Position numbers and translations under genes: made by a program. Source: Granulicella paludicola (GTDB lineage: Bacteria > Acidobacteriota > Terriglobia > Terriglobales > Acidobacteriaceae). From it: DNA of 64,000 nt. Of the stretch, positions 17,000 to 26,280 are shown in pieces (the first letter of the stretch is position 1; each line of letters opens with the position of its first letter). The notes under the pieces were generated by a model. The model saw nothing but the letters and a program-made list of their open reading frames with translations, did no database searches and was not told where the DNA came from. The stretch is taken from positions 496,001 through 560,000 of the forward strand of contig NZ_JAGSYC010000024.1 in the NCBI RefSeq assembly GCF_025685545.1, in the 5' to 3' direction.

Positions 17000-19767
17000 G
17001 CTGCACCGCCCTTCAACTCTCGCTGCAACTCGGCCAGCAACTGCAAAGCCTCTCGCGGAGTCAGTCCATCCACATCCACTTCTTCAATCCGGTCCACAAT
17101 CCGCTGCGACAGCGGCGTAAACATCGTCATCTGCAAACTCGACTTCTCCGGCACCGCCTCGCGCACCTGCTGCGTCTCCGCCTTCTCATGCACCTTCAGC
17201 ACTGCGCGCGCCCGCTCGATCACCGCCTGCGGCAATCCCGCCAGACGCGCTACCTCGATACCGTAGCTCTTGTTCGCCGCGCCCGCCTCCACCGTATGCA
17301 GAAACACAATCCCGGCCGCGCCTTCCTTCACCGTCACGCGCACATTCTTCAACCGCATCAGCCGATCCGCCAGCAACGTCAGCTCGTGATAATGCGTCGC
17401 AAACAGCGTCCGCGCCCCTACCGCATCGTGCAGATGTTCGACCGTCGCCCACGCCAGACTAAGCCCGTCATACGTAGCTGTGCCGCGCCCCATCTCATCC
17501 AGCAGCACCAGCGACCGCGCCGTGGCTGTATTCAAAATCGCCGCCGTCTCCGTCATCTCCACCATGAACGTCGACCGCCCGCGTGCCACATTGTCACTCG
17601 CTCCGATGCGCGTGTAAATCCTATCTACCAGCCCCAGCCGCATCCGCTCCGCTGGCACAAAACATCCACACTGGGCCATCACGGTCAGCAGCGCAGCCTG
17701 TCGCAGATACGTACTCTTACCACCCATGTTCGGCCCTGTAATCAGCAGCAGGGAAGGCGTCTTTACACATTCGGGTGCCCCATTCATGGCGACAGTTTCA
17801 TCGTCGACATGGGTGGGGTGCGAGTTCTCTCCACTGCACAGACTCAGCGAGTTCGGCACAAACCTTCCGCCGCCTTGCTCTTCCAATCGTCTCTCCACCA
17901 CCGGATGTCGCGCTGCTACAAACTCCAGCACGCCACTCGCATCCACCGTCGGTCGCGTCCATCCTCGCATCGCCGCCATATGCGCAAAGTTCGCCAGCAG
18001 ATCGATCTCCGCCACCTGCCGCGAGCTCTCCCGTACGCGCCCTGCCTGGCTCAGCAACTGTCGCCGCAACTCGAGAAAGATCTTGCGCTCGATCTCACCG
18101 CTGCGCTCCTGCGCCGTCAGGATCTTGGTCTCCAGCTCCTTCAACTCTGGCGTCGTAAATCGTTCCGCATTCACCAGCGTCTGCTTGCGCTCGTAGTCCG
18201 CCGGCACGCTCTTCGCATTCGCCTTCGTCACCTCGAGGTAGTAGCCAAAGACGTTATTGAACCGCACCTTCAACGACGAGATCCCCGTCCGCTCCCGCTC
18301 GCGTTCTTCAATCGCCGCAATGCGCTGCCGCCCGCTCTGCGATAGGTCGCGCAGTTCATCCAGCTCTGCATCGACGCCCGCACGCACCGACCCGCCATCG
18401 CTCAACGACACCGGCGGTTCCTCCACCAGCGTTCGCGCAATCATCTCCTGCAGGTCGTTCAGTGTGTTGAAGCCCGTCGCAATCTCCGCCCACCTGCCAC
18501 CCTCAGCGGCAAACTCCGTCAAAGCTTTGCGTAACCTCGGCAACCGCGCCAGCGTCGCTCCCAGCGAAACCACCTCACGCGGCCCCGCCGTCTCCATCGC
18601 CACGCGCCCCAGCAGCCGCTCCAGGTCCAGCACCCCATCCATCCCGCGCCTTACACCCTCGCGCCGACGAATATCCGCAGCCGCCAGCCCCACCGCCTTC
18701 AGCCGCGCGTTGATCGCATCCAGCGACTGCATCGGCCGCAACAGTTGCGCTCGCAGCGCCCGCTTACCCATCGGCGTGCAGCACGCATCGAGCGTCCAGA
18801 ACAGCGTCGTCTGCGGCCCCTCTGCGTTGAATAGAGGCTCCACCAGCTCCAGGTTGCGAACACTCACCGCATCCAGCTCAAGACAATCGCGCCGCTCGTA
18901 GTACCGCAGCCCATCCAGATGCTCCAGCGCCCCCTGCTTGGTCGCGCGCAGATAATGCACAATCGCGCCCGCCGCCACCGCCGCCGCCGCATGTCCCGCC
19001 AATCCCATGCCATCCAGAGAATGTACCTTCAGCTGTTGCCGCAGCAACGGCAGTGCATAGTCCTCGGTAAATGCCCACTCCTCCACCTCGGTCCGCGCCC
19101 CGCTGATCTCCGCCTGCGAAGCCTCTTCGCGATCAACCTGCTTTTCTTCGCCGGCAGGCAGAACACCCTGCCGAACACTCTGGCTCGTCCCACCAAACCC
19201 CGTGCCCTTTGAAAAGATCACCTCAGCCGGTCGCAGCCGCGCCAGCTCATCCAGCGCAAGCGCCCACGCCGCAGCGCCGCTAAACTCCGTCGCACGAAAC
19301 TCGCCTGTAGACAGATCAATCGCCGCGACTCCCACCGTCGCCGCTCCCACCGCCGCCACGCTCGATAGCCACTGGCTCTCGCTCGCATCGAGCGTCGAAT
19401 CTACCGAGGTTCCCGGTGTCAGTACCCGCGTAACCTCACGCTTCACCACGCCCTTCGCGAGCTTGGGGTCTTCCATCTGCTCGCAGATCGCGACGCGAAA
19501 CCCCTTGCGCAGCAGCCGCTGCAGATACGTCCCCGCCGCGTGGTACGGCACCCCGCACATCGGCACGCTACGGGCCTTATCGCGGGCCGTCAGCGTCAAC
19601 TGCAGCTCCCGCGCAGCGATTACCGCATCGTCATAAAACAACTCATAGAAGTCGCCCATGCGGAAGAAGAGCAGGGCATCGGGGTGCGCATCCTTGGCGG
19701 CACGGTACTGCCGCATCGCCGGTGTCAGCCCGTCTTCACTCCCTGCATCCTTGATTCCGGTCGCCAT
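16996..19767 (-). CDS. mutS: DNA mismatch repair protein MutS
   Basis: 923-residue mismatch-recognition ATPase. The N-terminus has the mismatch-binding domain (LTPAMRQYRAAKDAHPDALLFFRMGDFYELFYDDA with the F-x-E element). Later come the clamp and core, then Walker A GPNMGGKST at residue 678, LLDEMGRGTATYDGLS and ATHYHEL. It is longer than the usual 850-880. Part of the excess is a stretch of about 30 residues (ENSHPTHVDDETVAMNGAPECVKT) between FVPNSL and LLITGPNMGGKST, where relatives have only a short linker; it coincides with a hairpin repeat. It is followed by anmK with an ATGA overlap. Confidence 0.95.
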   Translation of the reverse strand: MATGIKDAGSEDGLTPAMRQYRAAKDAHPDALLFFRMGDFYELFYDDAVIAARELQLTLTARDKARSVPMCGVPYHAAGTYLQRLLRKGFRVAICEQMEDPKLAKGVVKREVTRVLTPGTSVDSTLDASESQWLSSVAAVGAATVGVAAIDLSTGEFRATEFSGAAAWALALDELARLRPAEVIFSKGTGFGGTSQSVRQGVLPAGEEKQVDREEASQAEISGARTEVEEWAFTEDYALPLLRQQLKVHSLDGMGLAGHAAAAVAAGAIVHYLRATKQGALEHLDGLRYYERRDCLELDAVSVRNLELVEPLFNAEGPQTTLFWTLDACCTPMGKRALRAQLLRPMQSLDAINARLKAVGLAAADIRRREGVRRGMDGVLDLERLLGRVAMETAGPREVVSLGATLARLPRLRKALTEFAAEGGRWAEIATGFNTLNDLQEMIARTLVEEPPVSLSDGGSVRAGVDAELDELRDLSQSGRQRIAAIEERERERTGISSLKVRFNNVFGYYLEVTKANAKSVPADYERKQTLVNAERFTTPELKELETKILTAQERSGEIERKIFLELRRQLLSQAGRVRESSRQVAEIDLLANFAHMAAMRGWTRPTVDASGVLEFVAARHPVVERRLEEQGGGRFVPNSLSLCSGENSHPTHVDDETVAMNGAPECVKTPSLLLITGPNMGGKSTYLRQAALLTVMAQCGCFVPAERMRLGLVDRIYTRIGASDNVARGRSTFMVEMTETAAILNTATARSLVLLDEMGRGTATYDGLSLAWATVEHLHDAVGARTLFATHYHELTLLADRLMRLKNVRVTVKEGAAGIVFLHTVEAGAANKSYGIEVARLAGLPQAVIERARAVLKVHEKAETQQVREAVPEKSSLQMTMFTPLSQRIVDRIEEVDVDGLTPREALQLLAELQRELKGGAA
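17774..17821. repeat. family D hairpin repeat inside mutS
   Basis: Long imperfect inverted repeat: CCCCA..CATG.CGAC pairs with GTCG.CATG...TGGGG around GTTTCA. Read in frame on the minus strand, it encodes mutS residues about 650-665, 13 residues or so before Walker A. Related hairpins are at 48667 and, by their ends, 13952. Confidence 0.85.
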
Positions 19768-19855
19768 CGCCCTCGCACTTCGTCACCAACGGCCAGAATA
19801 CCGCCCCAACCTGATGAAATCAGGGCTGAAACCATTCTGAACCACTTCTGTTGCT

Positions 19856-19890
19856 TGTCATCCTGAGCGTAGCGAAGGACCTACTTTTTT
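19856..19890. repeat. dispersed repeat, family A
   Basis: TGTCATCCTGAGCGTAGCGAAGGACCTACTTTTTT between mutS and the small gene at 19956. It keeps that gene's frame open upstream (read as VILSVAKDLL), but no function is implied. Confidence 0.85.
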
Positions 19891-19955
19891 GCCGCAACGC
19901 TGTTCGATGCAACCAGAACCCACGCCACCCACAAACCGCGCTACACTGTCCCTCG

Positions 19956-20213
19956 ATGATCCAGATACCGATGTCCGAAGCCCAGTTCGTCTCCGCCACC
20001 ACCCGTCTCCGCAGCAACGGCATCGAACTCCCCGGCCGCTCCGGCACCCTCACTAAAGACGGCGTCACCGCGAACTACAACTACGCCGACGAAAGGCTCA
20101 CCATCGAGATCACCGACCGACCCTCCTACTACCCGCTCGCCCTCGTCGAAGCCAAGCTTCAGTCCTATCTCGAGCAATCCGTCGCCTACGACGCCTCCCG
20201 TGAAATCAGTTAG
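19956..20213 (+). CDS. small protein of unknown function
   Basis: 85 residues from the ATG at 19956 (MIQIPMSEAQFVSATTRLRSNGIELPGRSGTLTKDGVTANYNYADERLTIEITDRPSYYPLALVEAKLQSYLEQ). It could equally start at 19971 (MSEAQ). There is no signal or membrane segment; it looks like one small alpha/beta domain with several beta strands. The upstream open frame comes from a family A repeat and is unlikely to be coding. I do not recognise the family. It is divergent from mutS. Confidence 0.6.
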   Translation: MIQIPMSEAQFVSATTRLRSNGIELPGRSGTLTKDGVTANYNYADERLTIEITDRPSYYPLALVEAKLQSYLEQSVAYDASREIS

Positions 20214-20409
20214 AACTCGCCACAGTGTGACCAAAGTTCTGACTTTTTGGGAAATAGGCATTACGGAAGATCAAACTAAATGTGCAGTTTGTTCATTTGC
20301 GCCTTTATCCTCTAAATCAACCCCGGGGACTGTGGACCTGCCTCTTTCATCGTAGCGAGGCGGCTTCTCGTGTCCCGAGATCATGCACGGGGCTATTCAG
20401 AGAGGTCGC

Positions 20410-21963
20410 ATGAATCACTTCGCAGAGACTTCCCGCTCTCCCGGCGCGTATAGCGCTGCGGGCTTGCATGCCAGCCCTACGCTCGCGCCCAGCGTGGAAA
20501 GACCTCCTGCCTCCAGCCTTCCCTTAAGACTATTCTTCTTTCTCTGCGCCGGCCTCGTCGCCTCCCACCTGCTCGTGGTCTCCTTCGCTCCACCTGTCGC
20601 CGACGCCCTGATCTATGGTCTGTGGGCGATCGCCATCTTCACCTATGCCGGAGTTGTCTTCGTACAGGTCCGCTCTGCCTCTGGAATGTTGGCCCTCCGC
20701 TGGCTGCTCTTCGCCCTTTCGCTGCTCTTCTATGGCGCGAACGACGTACGAGCCATGGTTAGTCAGCTCACCAGTATCCAAGCCCCCGGATTCGACTCTT
20801 TGTTAATAGCGATCGCCGCAACGCTGGTGCTGCTCGCCCTCACCCTGCCTTCCGGTGAACGCGTCGCCAGATTGCATCTTCTCGACGCTACGGTCGCGAT
20901 CGTCTTCTGCGCGCTTCGCTTCCTTCATCTGGTCATGCTTTCTTCCCCGGCAATGCCCATCTCCTCAGTTCTCGGCCACTACACCTTCGATCCCTTGATC
21001 CGGGTGGCGCTTGCCCTGATCGCGCTCTCTGTCAGTCCATGGGCCAAGAAAAAGTTCTACAGAAACATCGCGTTCTACCTCGCCGCCGACCTCTTCGCTA
21101 GTTTTTGCGTCAATCAGGTCGGCTATCTCTGGCTGCAGCAGCACACTGCAAGTCCATGGACTCTCACGGGGACCCTGATCCCGCTGGCTGGAGGCGTCTT
21201 TCTCCTCGGCACGCTCACCAGCACACAATCGCAGTCGCGCATTCAGGTCACGGAATCCCAGAAACCTCTCTTGCGCAGCCTGCTGCCCTTTGCGATGACC
21301 CTGCTCATCGTCATTCTCTCCGCCACCCTTGTGCAGGCACATCCCTACATCGCCAAACTGGGCATGGTCTTCGCCGCAGCCGCGTTCTTCGTCAGAGTAG
21401 CTCTGCTGGCTCGTCACCAGGACCTCACCGAACGGTCGCTGCGCAACGCCCTTCGCAATCAGAACTGGCAGCAGGGTCCCGATCCACTCGACAAGGTAGA
21501 GCCCGAAGCCAGCTTCGGCCCCTCCGTCTGGCTCGCACGCGCCCATGTCAGCCGCGACACTCCACTCTCGCTACTGCTCCTCAAAGTCGAAGAGGTCGCC
21601 GACGGACTCGTACTCGTCGAAGCCGACTTCGAAACCCAGAACCTCATCCACATCGCTCGACACCTCTCGCAGTGGCGGCCAGCTCACTCCAGCATCTACT
21701 ACTTCGGCGACTCCGCCTTCGCCATGCTGCTCCCGTCTGCCAGTCATCGCAGCACAAAGCAGCTGGCTGAACAGATCCGCACCAGTATCGAAGCGCTCGG
21801 CATGATAGGCGAAAACGGATTCATTCAGCTGGCGATCGGCACCGCCACCGCGGTGACTCCCGCTGAAGCCGATCGACTCATCGTCACTGCCAGCGACGAT
21901 CTTCCGCAATCGCGCCTCCGCCGTCGCAGCCGTACCTCCTGGTTCCGCCTGGCGAACCGCTAA
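20410..21963 (+). CDS. membrane protein with degenerate GGDEF domain
   Basis: 517 residues. Residues about 35-310 hold seven or eight hydrophobic segments in pairs. The C-terminal 160 residues follow the GGDEF fold pattern: DTPLSLLLLKVEEV (where active enzymes have D-x-F), FGDSAFAMLLPSA at the GGDEF loop position, then IQLAIGTATAV and SDDLPQSRLRR in place of the final AD-x-x-LY-x-AK. The signature residues are lost, so it is probably not a diguanylate cyclase but could bind a nucleotide or serve as a scaffold. The ATG at 20410 has GAGAGG upstream. Confidence 0.65.
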   Translation: MNHFAETSRSPGAYSAAGLHASPTLAPSVERPPASSLPLRLFFFLCAGLVASHLLVVSFAPPVADALIYGLWAIAIFTYAGVVFVQVRSASGMLALRWLLFALSLLFYGANDVRAMVSQLTSIQAPGFDSLLIAIAATLVLLALTLPSGERVARLHLLDATVAIVFCALRFLHLVMLSSPAMPISSVLGHYTFDPLIRVALALIALSVSPWAKKKFYRNIAFYLAADLFASFCVNQVGYLWLQQHTASPWTLTGTLIPLAGGVFLLGTLTSTQSQSRIQVTESQKPLLRSLLPFAMTLLIVILSATLVQAHPYIAKLGMVFAAAAFFVRVALLARHQDLTERSLRNALRNQNWQQGPDPLDKVEPEASFGPSVWLARAHVSRDTPLSLLLLKVEEVADGLVLVEADFETQNLIHIARHLSQWRPAHSSIYYFGDSAFAMLLPSASHRSTKQLAEQIRTSIEALGMIGENGFIQLAIGTATAVTPAEADRLIVTASDDLPQSRLRRRSRTSWFRLANR

Positions 21964-22041
21964 CCGTCCAGCCTCAACATTCCTGCAGGCATAGACGATA
22001 TACTGTCCATTCGCGCACTTTCATCGCGTGAACCGGTATCT

Positions 22042-22854
22042 ATGTCTCTGCTTTGGCTCCGAGTCGCGGTCTTCCTCTACGGCATCGCCGCACTTGCGGT
22101 GTTACCCGCTGCGTTGTTCGACCGTCCCCGCTGGCGACATCTCGCCATCCCGGCTGCCCTCGCCGGTGCCTTCTTCCACTTCGTCTCACTCGCCGAAACC
22201 CTCGCCGCTGCCCATCGCGCCCTTCCAGTCGACACCCACGAAACCCTCTCGCTGCTCGGCCTTCTGTTGGCCGCCTCCTTCGTCCTGCTCGCACTGCGTT
22301 ATAAGACCGTCGCCTTCGGCATCTTCCTTCTGCCCATCGCCGTCCTGCTCACCATCGTGCCTGCTTTCCGCCCCGGGCACGAGACCATCGCCTACCCGTT
22401 CATCCGAACCGGTTGGCTGATGCTCCACATCGCGCTGCTCCTCATGGCCTACGCCGCGCTCTTCCTCTCGCTCGTCGCCAGCGTGCTCTACCTCATCCAG
22501 GAGCGCCGCCTCAAGCAGAAGAAATCCCCGCGTTTCACCTGGCTGCCGCCCCTCGCCACCACCGACCAGATCGCCCTCAACGCCCTCCGCTTCGGCCTGC
22601 CCTGCATGACCGCCGGCCTGCTCATCGGCTCGGTACTTGCGCTCCAGACCACCGGCCCCCGCTTCTTCGCCGACCCCAAGGTGCTGCTCTCCATCGCCAT
22701 GTGGGTCGCCTACGTGCTCATGATCTTCATCCGTCGCCACAGCGGTCTTCGCGGACGCCGTGCCGTCTACCTCTCCAGCTTCGTCTTCCTCGTTGTCCTC
22801 GCCGTCTGGGCAGCGAACTCACTCTCCACCGTCCACAGCTTCAAGGTGCCTTGA
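22042..22854 (+). CDS. CcsA/HemX-type cytochrome c assembly membrane protein
   Basis: 270 residues with about eight transmembrane helices. The arrangement and the position immediately upstream of hemA match the HemX/CcsA-like proteins found beside glutamyl-tRNA reductase in many bacteria. LPVDTHETLSLLGLLLAASFVLLALRYKT and the loop LALQTTGPRFFADPKVLLSIAMWVAYVLMIFIR replace the tryptophan-rich WWD signature of true CcsA, supporting HemX-like rather than a heme-handling CcsA. It may tune HemA level or heme delivery (known for HemX, inferred here). Confidence 0.78.
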   Translation: MSLLWLRVAVFLYGIAALAVLPAALFDRPRWRHLAIPAALAGAFFHFVSLAETLAAAHRALPVDTHETLSLLGLLLAASFVLLALRYKTVAFGIFLLPIAVLLTIVPAFRPGHETIAYPFIRTGWLMLHIALLLMAYAALFLSLVASVLYLIQERRLKQKKSPRFTWLPPLATTDQIALNALRFGLPCMTAGLLIGSVLALQTTGPRFFADPKVLLSIAMWVAYVLMIFIRRHSGLRGRRAVYLSSFVFLVVLAVWAANSLSTVHSFKVP

Positions 22855-22891
22855 CCGCAACTCTCAACCTTATTCATTCAGCCTCTTAAAA

Positions 22892-22926
22892 TTGTCATCC
22901 TGACCGCAGCGAAGAACCCGCTTCTC
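22892..22926. repeat. dispersed repeat, family A
   Basis: TTGTCATCCTGACCGCAGCGAAGAACCCGCTTCTC in the 98-base gap between the hemX-like gene and hemA, that is, inside a likely operon. Confidence 0.85.
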
Positions 22927-22952
22927 ACTTCTCACTACTCACTGTCTTTTCC

Positions 22953-24281
22953 ATGTCCGAGACCAGGCCCAACCCGACACAGATGCCAGCCCACTCCAGG
23001 CTGCTGCTCCTTGGTGTGAATCACACCACCGCGCCAATCTCGGTGCGTGAGCGTCTCGCCATCCCCGTCGCCCGTCTCGCCGACGCCACACGCACGCTCG
23101 CGCACCAGCCCGGCATCCGCGAGGCCCTCATCGTCTCCACCTGCAACCGCGTCGAACTCCTTACCGTCGCCGATTCTGCAGGCGATACCACCCCCAGCGC
23201 CATCGAGTTTCTGCACAACTACCTCAACATCCCCGTCACCGACGTGCAGCCGCACCTCTACGAGTTCCGCGAACGCGAGGCCATTCGCCATCTCTTCCGC
23301 GTCGCCAGCTCGCTCGACTCCATGGTCGTCGGCGAAGCCCAGATCCTCGGCCAGGTCAAACAGTCCTGGACGATCGCCCGCGAAGTCGGCGCAATCCGCT
23401 CAACCGAATCCAACGGCTCCACACTCGACCCGCTTCTGCAACGCGCCTTCTCCGTCGCCAAGCGCGTCCGCACCGAGACCCGCATCGGCAGCTCCTCCGT
23501 CTCCATCGCCTCCGTCGCCGCCGAACTCGCGCGCAAGATCTTCGGAGCCCTCGACGGCAAGACCGTCCTGCTCGTCGGTGCAGGGAAGATGTCCGACCTC
23601 ACCGCACGCCATCTCATCCAGCAGGGCTGCACCACGCTGCTCGTCTCCAACCGCACCGAGGCCCGCGCCGAAGCCATCGCCGATTCGCTGCGCACCCCCA
23701 CCATCACCACCGGCGTCATCCCTTTTACGCAACTGCATGAACAGTCCCATCGTGCCGATATCATTATCACCAGCACAGGTGCCGCCTCTATGGGACAAGC
23801 GCATGTCTTTCAACCCGCCCAGGCACGCGCTCTTCTGCAGCGCCGCAAGAACCAGCCCGTCTTCTTCATCGACATCGCCGTTCCCCGCGACGTCGCGCCC
23901 GAGGTCAACGATCTCGAAGGCTGCTTCGTCTATGACATCGACGACCTCCAGCAGACCGCCGTTCAGAATCAGGCCGTTCGCAGCAAAGAGGCCGAGTCTG
24001 CCGAATCCATCGTCACCGAAGAGGTCGCCCGCTACAACGCTCGCCTCTCGCAGGCACCCACAACTGAGGCCATCAAGCAGCTCCTCGCCGACGCTGAGAC
24101 CATCCGTCAGCACGAGGTCGCCCGCGTTCGCCAGCAGCTCGCCGTCTCGGAGAATACCCCCGAGCCGCTGACCTCCGCCCAGCTCGCCGCCATCGACCGC
24201 CTCACCAAATCCATCACCGCCAAGCTGCTCCACTCACAGATCGCCGCCCTCCGTGCCGCCTCAGCCCCCGACGAAGACTAG
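22953..24281 (+). CDS. hemA: glutamyl-tRNA reductase
   Basis: 442-residue NADPH-dependent enzyme making glutamate-1-semialdehyde, the first committed step of tetrapyrrole synthesis. LLLLGVNHTTAPISVRERLAI, the catalytic Cys in IVSTCNRVEL, VVGEAQILGQVK, SSVSIASVAAELARKIFG and the NADPH loop VLLVGAGKMSDLTARHL are all present in order. A C-terminal dimerisation helix is included. It is downstream of the hemX-like gene; hemC and hemD lie separately at 27.5 and 60 kb. Confidence 0.97.
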   Translation: MSETRPNPTQMPAHSRLLLLGVNHTTAPISVRERLAIPVARLADATRTLAHQPGIREALIVSTCNRVELLTVADSAGDTTPSAIEFLHNYLNIPVTDVQPHLYEFREREAIRHLFRVASSLDSMVVGEAQILGQVKQSWTIAREVGAIRSTESNGSTLDPLLQRAFSVAKRVRTETRIGSSSVSIASVAAELARKIFGALDGKTVLLVGAGKMSDLTARHLIQQGCTTLLVSNRTEARAEAIADSLRTPTITTGVIPFTQLHEQSHRADIIITSTGAASMGQAHVFQPAQARALLQRRKNQPVFFIDIAVPRDVAPEVNDLEGCFVYDIDDLQQTAVQNQAVRSKEAESAESIVTEEVARYNARLSQAPTTEAIKQLLADAETIRQHEVARVRQQLAVSENTPEPLTSAQLAAIDRLTKSITAKLLHSQIAALRAASAPDED

Positions 24282-24309
24282 CCGTCACCACGCCACCCCT
24301 GCCGAGATA

Positions 24310-24372
24310 GATTTGTCATCTCGAACCGAAGCAGGACGGCTTCATCGTTCTGCGGAGTGGAGAGACCTGCAG
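24310..24372. repeat. diverged dispersed repeat (GTCATCTCGA subtype)
   Basis: TTTGTCATCTCGAACCGAAGCAG... GCGGAGTGGAGAGACCTGCAG after hemA. The same subtype (GTCATCTCGACCGAAGCGCAGCG...GTGGAGAGACTTCT) occurs at 48750 and 60822. Confidence 0.7.
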
Positions 24373-24417
24373 TCTTCCTGCACATCCTCAATTCCAAGTC
24401 AGCTTCTGCCCACGCCG

Positions 24418-25077
24418 CTACGCCACCCCCGCAGCCTCTTGAATATCCACCACCTCCATCACATGCTTGGCATACCCATGCTCTGCCACCGAGAGCATCG
24501 CCTTGCCGACCTCTTCCGTCGTCAGCACATACCGTCTCGGAATCAACGGCCGCAGCCATCCCAGCACCGTGTAAAGCAAGTTGTACCAGCCCGTCCTCGA
24601 TCGAATCCCATGCAGCGGCTGAATGAATCCCGGCCTGAAGAGAAACGTCTCCTCAAATCCCATCTGCAGCAGCGCATTCTCCGTCTCGCCCTTCACCCGA
24701 GCCCACATCGCGCTGCCACTCGCGTTCGTCCCTGCACCGGAGACATACACAAACGTCTTCACTCCCGCCTCCTGCAAAGCCTCACCTGCAGCCACCGTCA
24801 GCTCATACGTCCCGTGCCGATACGCAGCTTCGCTCATCCCCAGCGCCGACATCCCCAGGCAGAAGAAGCACGCATCGTAGCCAGCGAACATCGCCTCACT
24901 TCCAGCCCACTCGTAGAAGTCCTCCCGCACTACCTGCTTCACCTTTGCTGATTCCACCGCAACGTTCTTGCGCACCACCATCAGCACCTCTTCCACGCGA
25001 GCATCCAGCACGCACTCGTGCAGCACCCCTTGTCCCACCATGCCACTGCCACCAAACAGAATCACCTTCATCGTCAT
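24418..25077 (-). CDS. NAD(P)-binding epimerase-like protein (atypical SDR)
   Basis: 219-residue protein with the Rossmann motif GGSGMVGQGV at residue about 9. The later FCLGMSALGMSEAAYRHGTYELTVAAGEALQEAGVKTFVYVSGAGTNASGSAMWARVKGETENALLQM follows the pattern of the YwnB/HTATIP2-like NmrA group, where YVSG and a Lys in the VKGE helix stand in for the SDR active site. Substrate unknown. I use ATG at 25077 (MTMKVILFGGSG), which has GAGG upstream; the open frame further upstream is not family-like. Confidence 0.8.
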   Translation of the reverse strand: MTMKVILFGGSGMVGQGVLHECVLDARVEEVLMVVRKNVAVESAKVKQVVREDFYEWAGSEAMFAGYDACFFCLGMSALGMSEAAYRHGTYELTVAAGEALQEAGVKTFVYVSGAGTNASGSAMWARVKGETENALLQMGFEETFLFRPGFIQPLHGIRSRTGWYNLLYTVLGWLRPLIPRRYVLTTEEVGKAMLSVAEHGYAKHVMEVVDIQEAAGVA

Positions 25078-25417
25078 TACACCTCGGGTCTCTCGAATCC
25101 GTCTTTCCTTTGAACAAAATCGTGCCGCATCGCAATCCGTGCCCTCGGTCATACGCGACGCAGAACTGCCTTGTGTTGCGTCAAGACTACAGAACGCCTC
25201 TCGTCTCCCAACCGAAATCCGACCCAGCCAAAACGTCTCACCCTCGCCTGCAAGCAGCCTTCTCGTCGCGCAACGATCATCTGCAAGCCAAGACAGTCTT
25301 GTTTATCGCTCCCAAGCTGAATCCTTATGCACCCCTCCCTCGTCAGTCCTATCAGCGGCCAAAAAGCAGGTTGACTAAGTCGCGCTTAGATATAAGTTTA
25401 AGGGGAGACCTATCCGT
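25078..25417. promoter_or_regulatory. 340-base divergent intergenic region
   Basis: Separates the epimerase-like gene from the PAS gene. Near its right end, TTGACT at 25371 is followed after 16 bases by TAAGTT, and CTAAG(TCGCG)CTTAG overlaps the spacer as an inverted repeat; GGGGAG at 25402 is a ribosome site for 25418. I see no gene or RNA in the remainder. Confidence 0.45.
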
Positions 25418-26254
25418 ATGGGCTTCAAAGAATCGCTGCGACACTCGGCTTTGAATCGCCGCACCTTGGCGTATATCCTTGCCCTCCTGTTGCCCATGCT
25501 CGGCACTATCCTTGCTGGTAAGGTCTCGATCTTCCGTCCCTTTCCCTTTGCTCCTTACTTCATCTCCATGGGACTCATCGCCACCATCGGCGGTCTCTGG
25601 CCCACACTTGTCGGTCTGGTCATCACCGTACTCTTTTACAGCGGCATCGTAGGCCAGGGCGTCGAACCCTCGGAGATCGCCAACCCCGATCGCTATCGCT
25701 ACGTATTCCTCACCCTCACCAGCCTCATCGTCGGCATCATCAGCCAGCGCCGCCTCACCTCGGAAAACAAGCTCGCCATCGCCCTCGCCGAGTTGCACGA
25801 GCGCACCGACGCCCTCGTCGATTCGCTCCACACCAGCAAGTGCGCCAGCTGGACCCTCGACTACGCAACTGACCCGTCCGTCCGCTGGTACAGCGGCAGC
25901 TTCCCCATCTTCGGCCGCCACTACTCCGAGGTTCAGGAGCTCTCCTCGCTCATCCCCTTCAGCCACCCCGACGACCAGCCTCGCTTCGAGGCCCTCGAGC
26001 GCGACCTCCACCTCACCTCCGACCCCATCGTCTTCGAGTTCCGCTGTATCTGGCCGAACGGCGAACTGCACTGGCTCGAGATGCGCGCCACCCGGCTCCC
26101 CGGTCGCGCCCCCCGCTGGCGCGGCGTCACCCTCGATGTCACCGAGCGCCACGGCGCCGAGCTGCTCCTCCAGCGCTCTGAAAAAGTCGTCGTCATGAAC
26201 CTCCCCACCGCAGCGCACGAGCAACAGCCCTCCCGCGCCACCGCTTTCAACTAA
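25418..26254 (+). CDS. membrane-anchored PAS-domain protein without an output domain
   Basis: 278 residues. Residues 15-115 form three or four membrane helices of the KdpD/DUF4118-like type (FPFAPYFISMGLIATIGGLWPTLVGLVITVLFY). Then a coiled linker ALAELHERTDALVDSL leads to one PAS_3-type domain (SKCASWTLDYATDPSVRWYSGSFPIFGRHYSE...HPDDQPRFEALERDL...EFRCIWPNGELHWLEMRATRLPGRAPRWRGVTLDVTERHGAE). It stops about 25 residues after the PAS-PAC, exactly where a histidine kinase or GGDEF domain normally begins. It may be a naturally output-less sensor or a truncated kinase; the remnant after the stop shows no kinase sequence. Confidence 0.75.
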   Translation: MGFKESLRHSALNRRTLAYILALLLPMLGTILAGKVSIFRPFPFAPYFISMGLIATIGGLWPTLVGLVITVLFYSGIVGQGVEPSEIANPDRYRYVFLTLTSLIVGIISQRRLTSENKLAIALAELHERTDALVDSLHTSKCASWTLDYATDPSVRWYSGSFPIFGRHYSEVQELSSLIPFSHPDDQPRFEALERDLHLTSDPIVFEFRCIWPNGELHWLEMRATRLPGRAPRWRGVTLDVTERHGAELLLQRSEKVVVMNLPTAAHEQQPSRATAFN

Positions 26255-26280
26255 CTAAGTTCTGCACACGCCCGCTTTGA

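Noticed and set aside
16810-18345. A 511-residue Arg/His-rich frame antisense to anmK and mutS
   Set aside because: Crosses two certain genes and has low-complexity composition.
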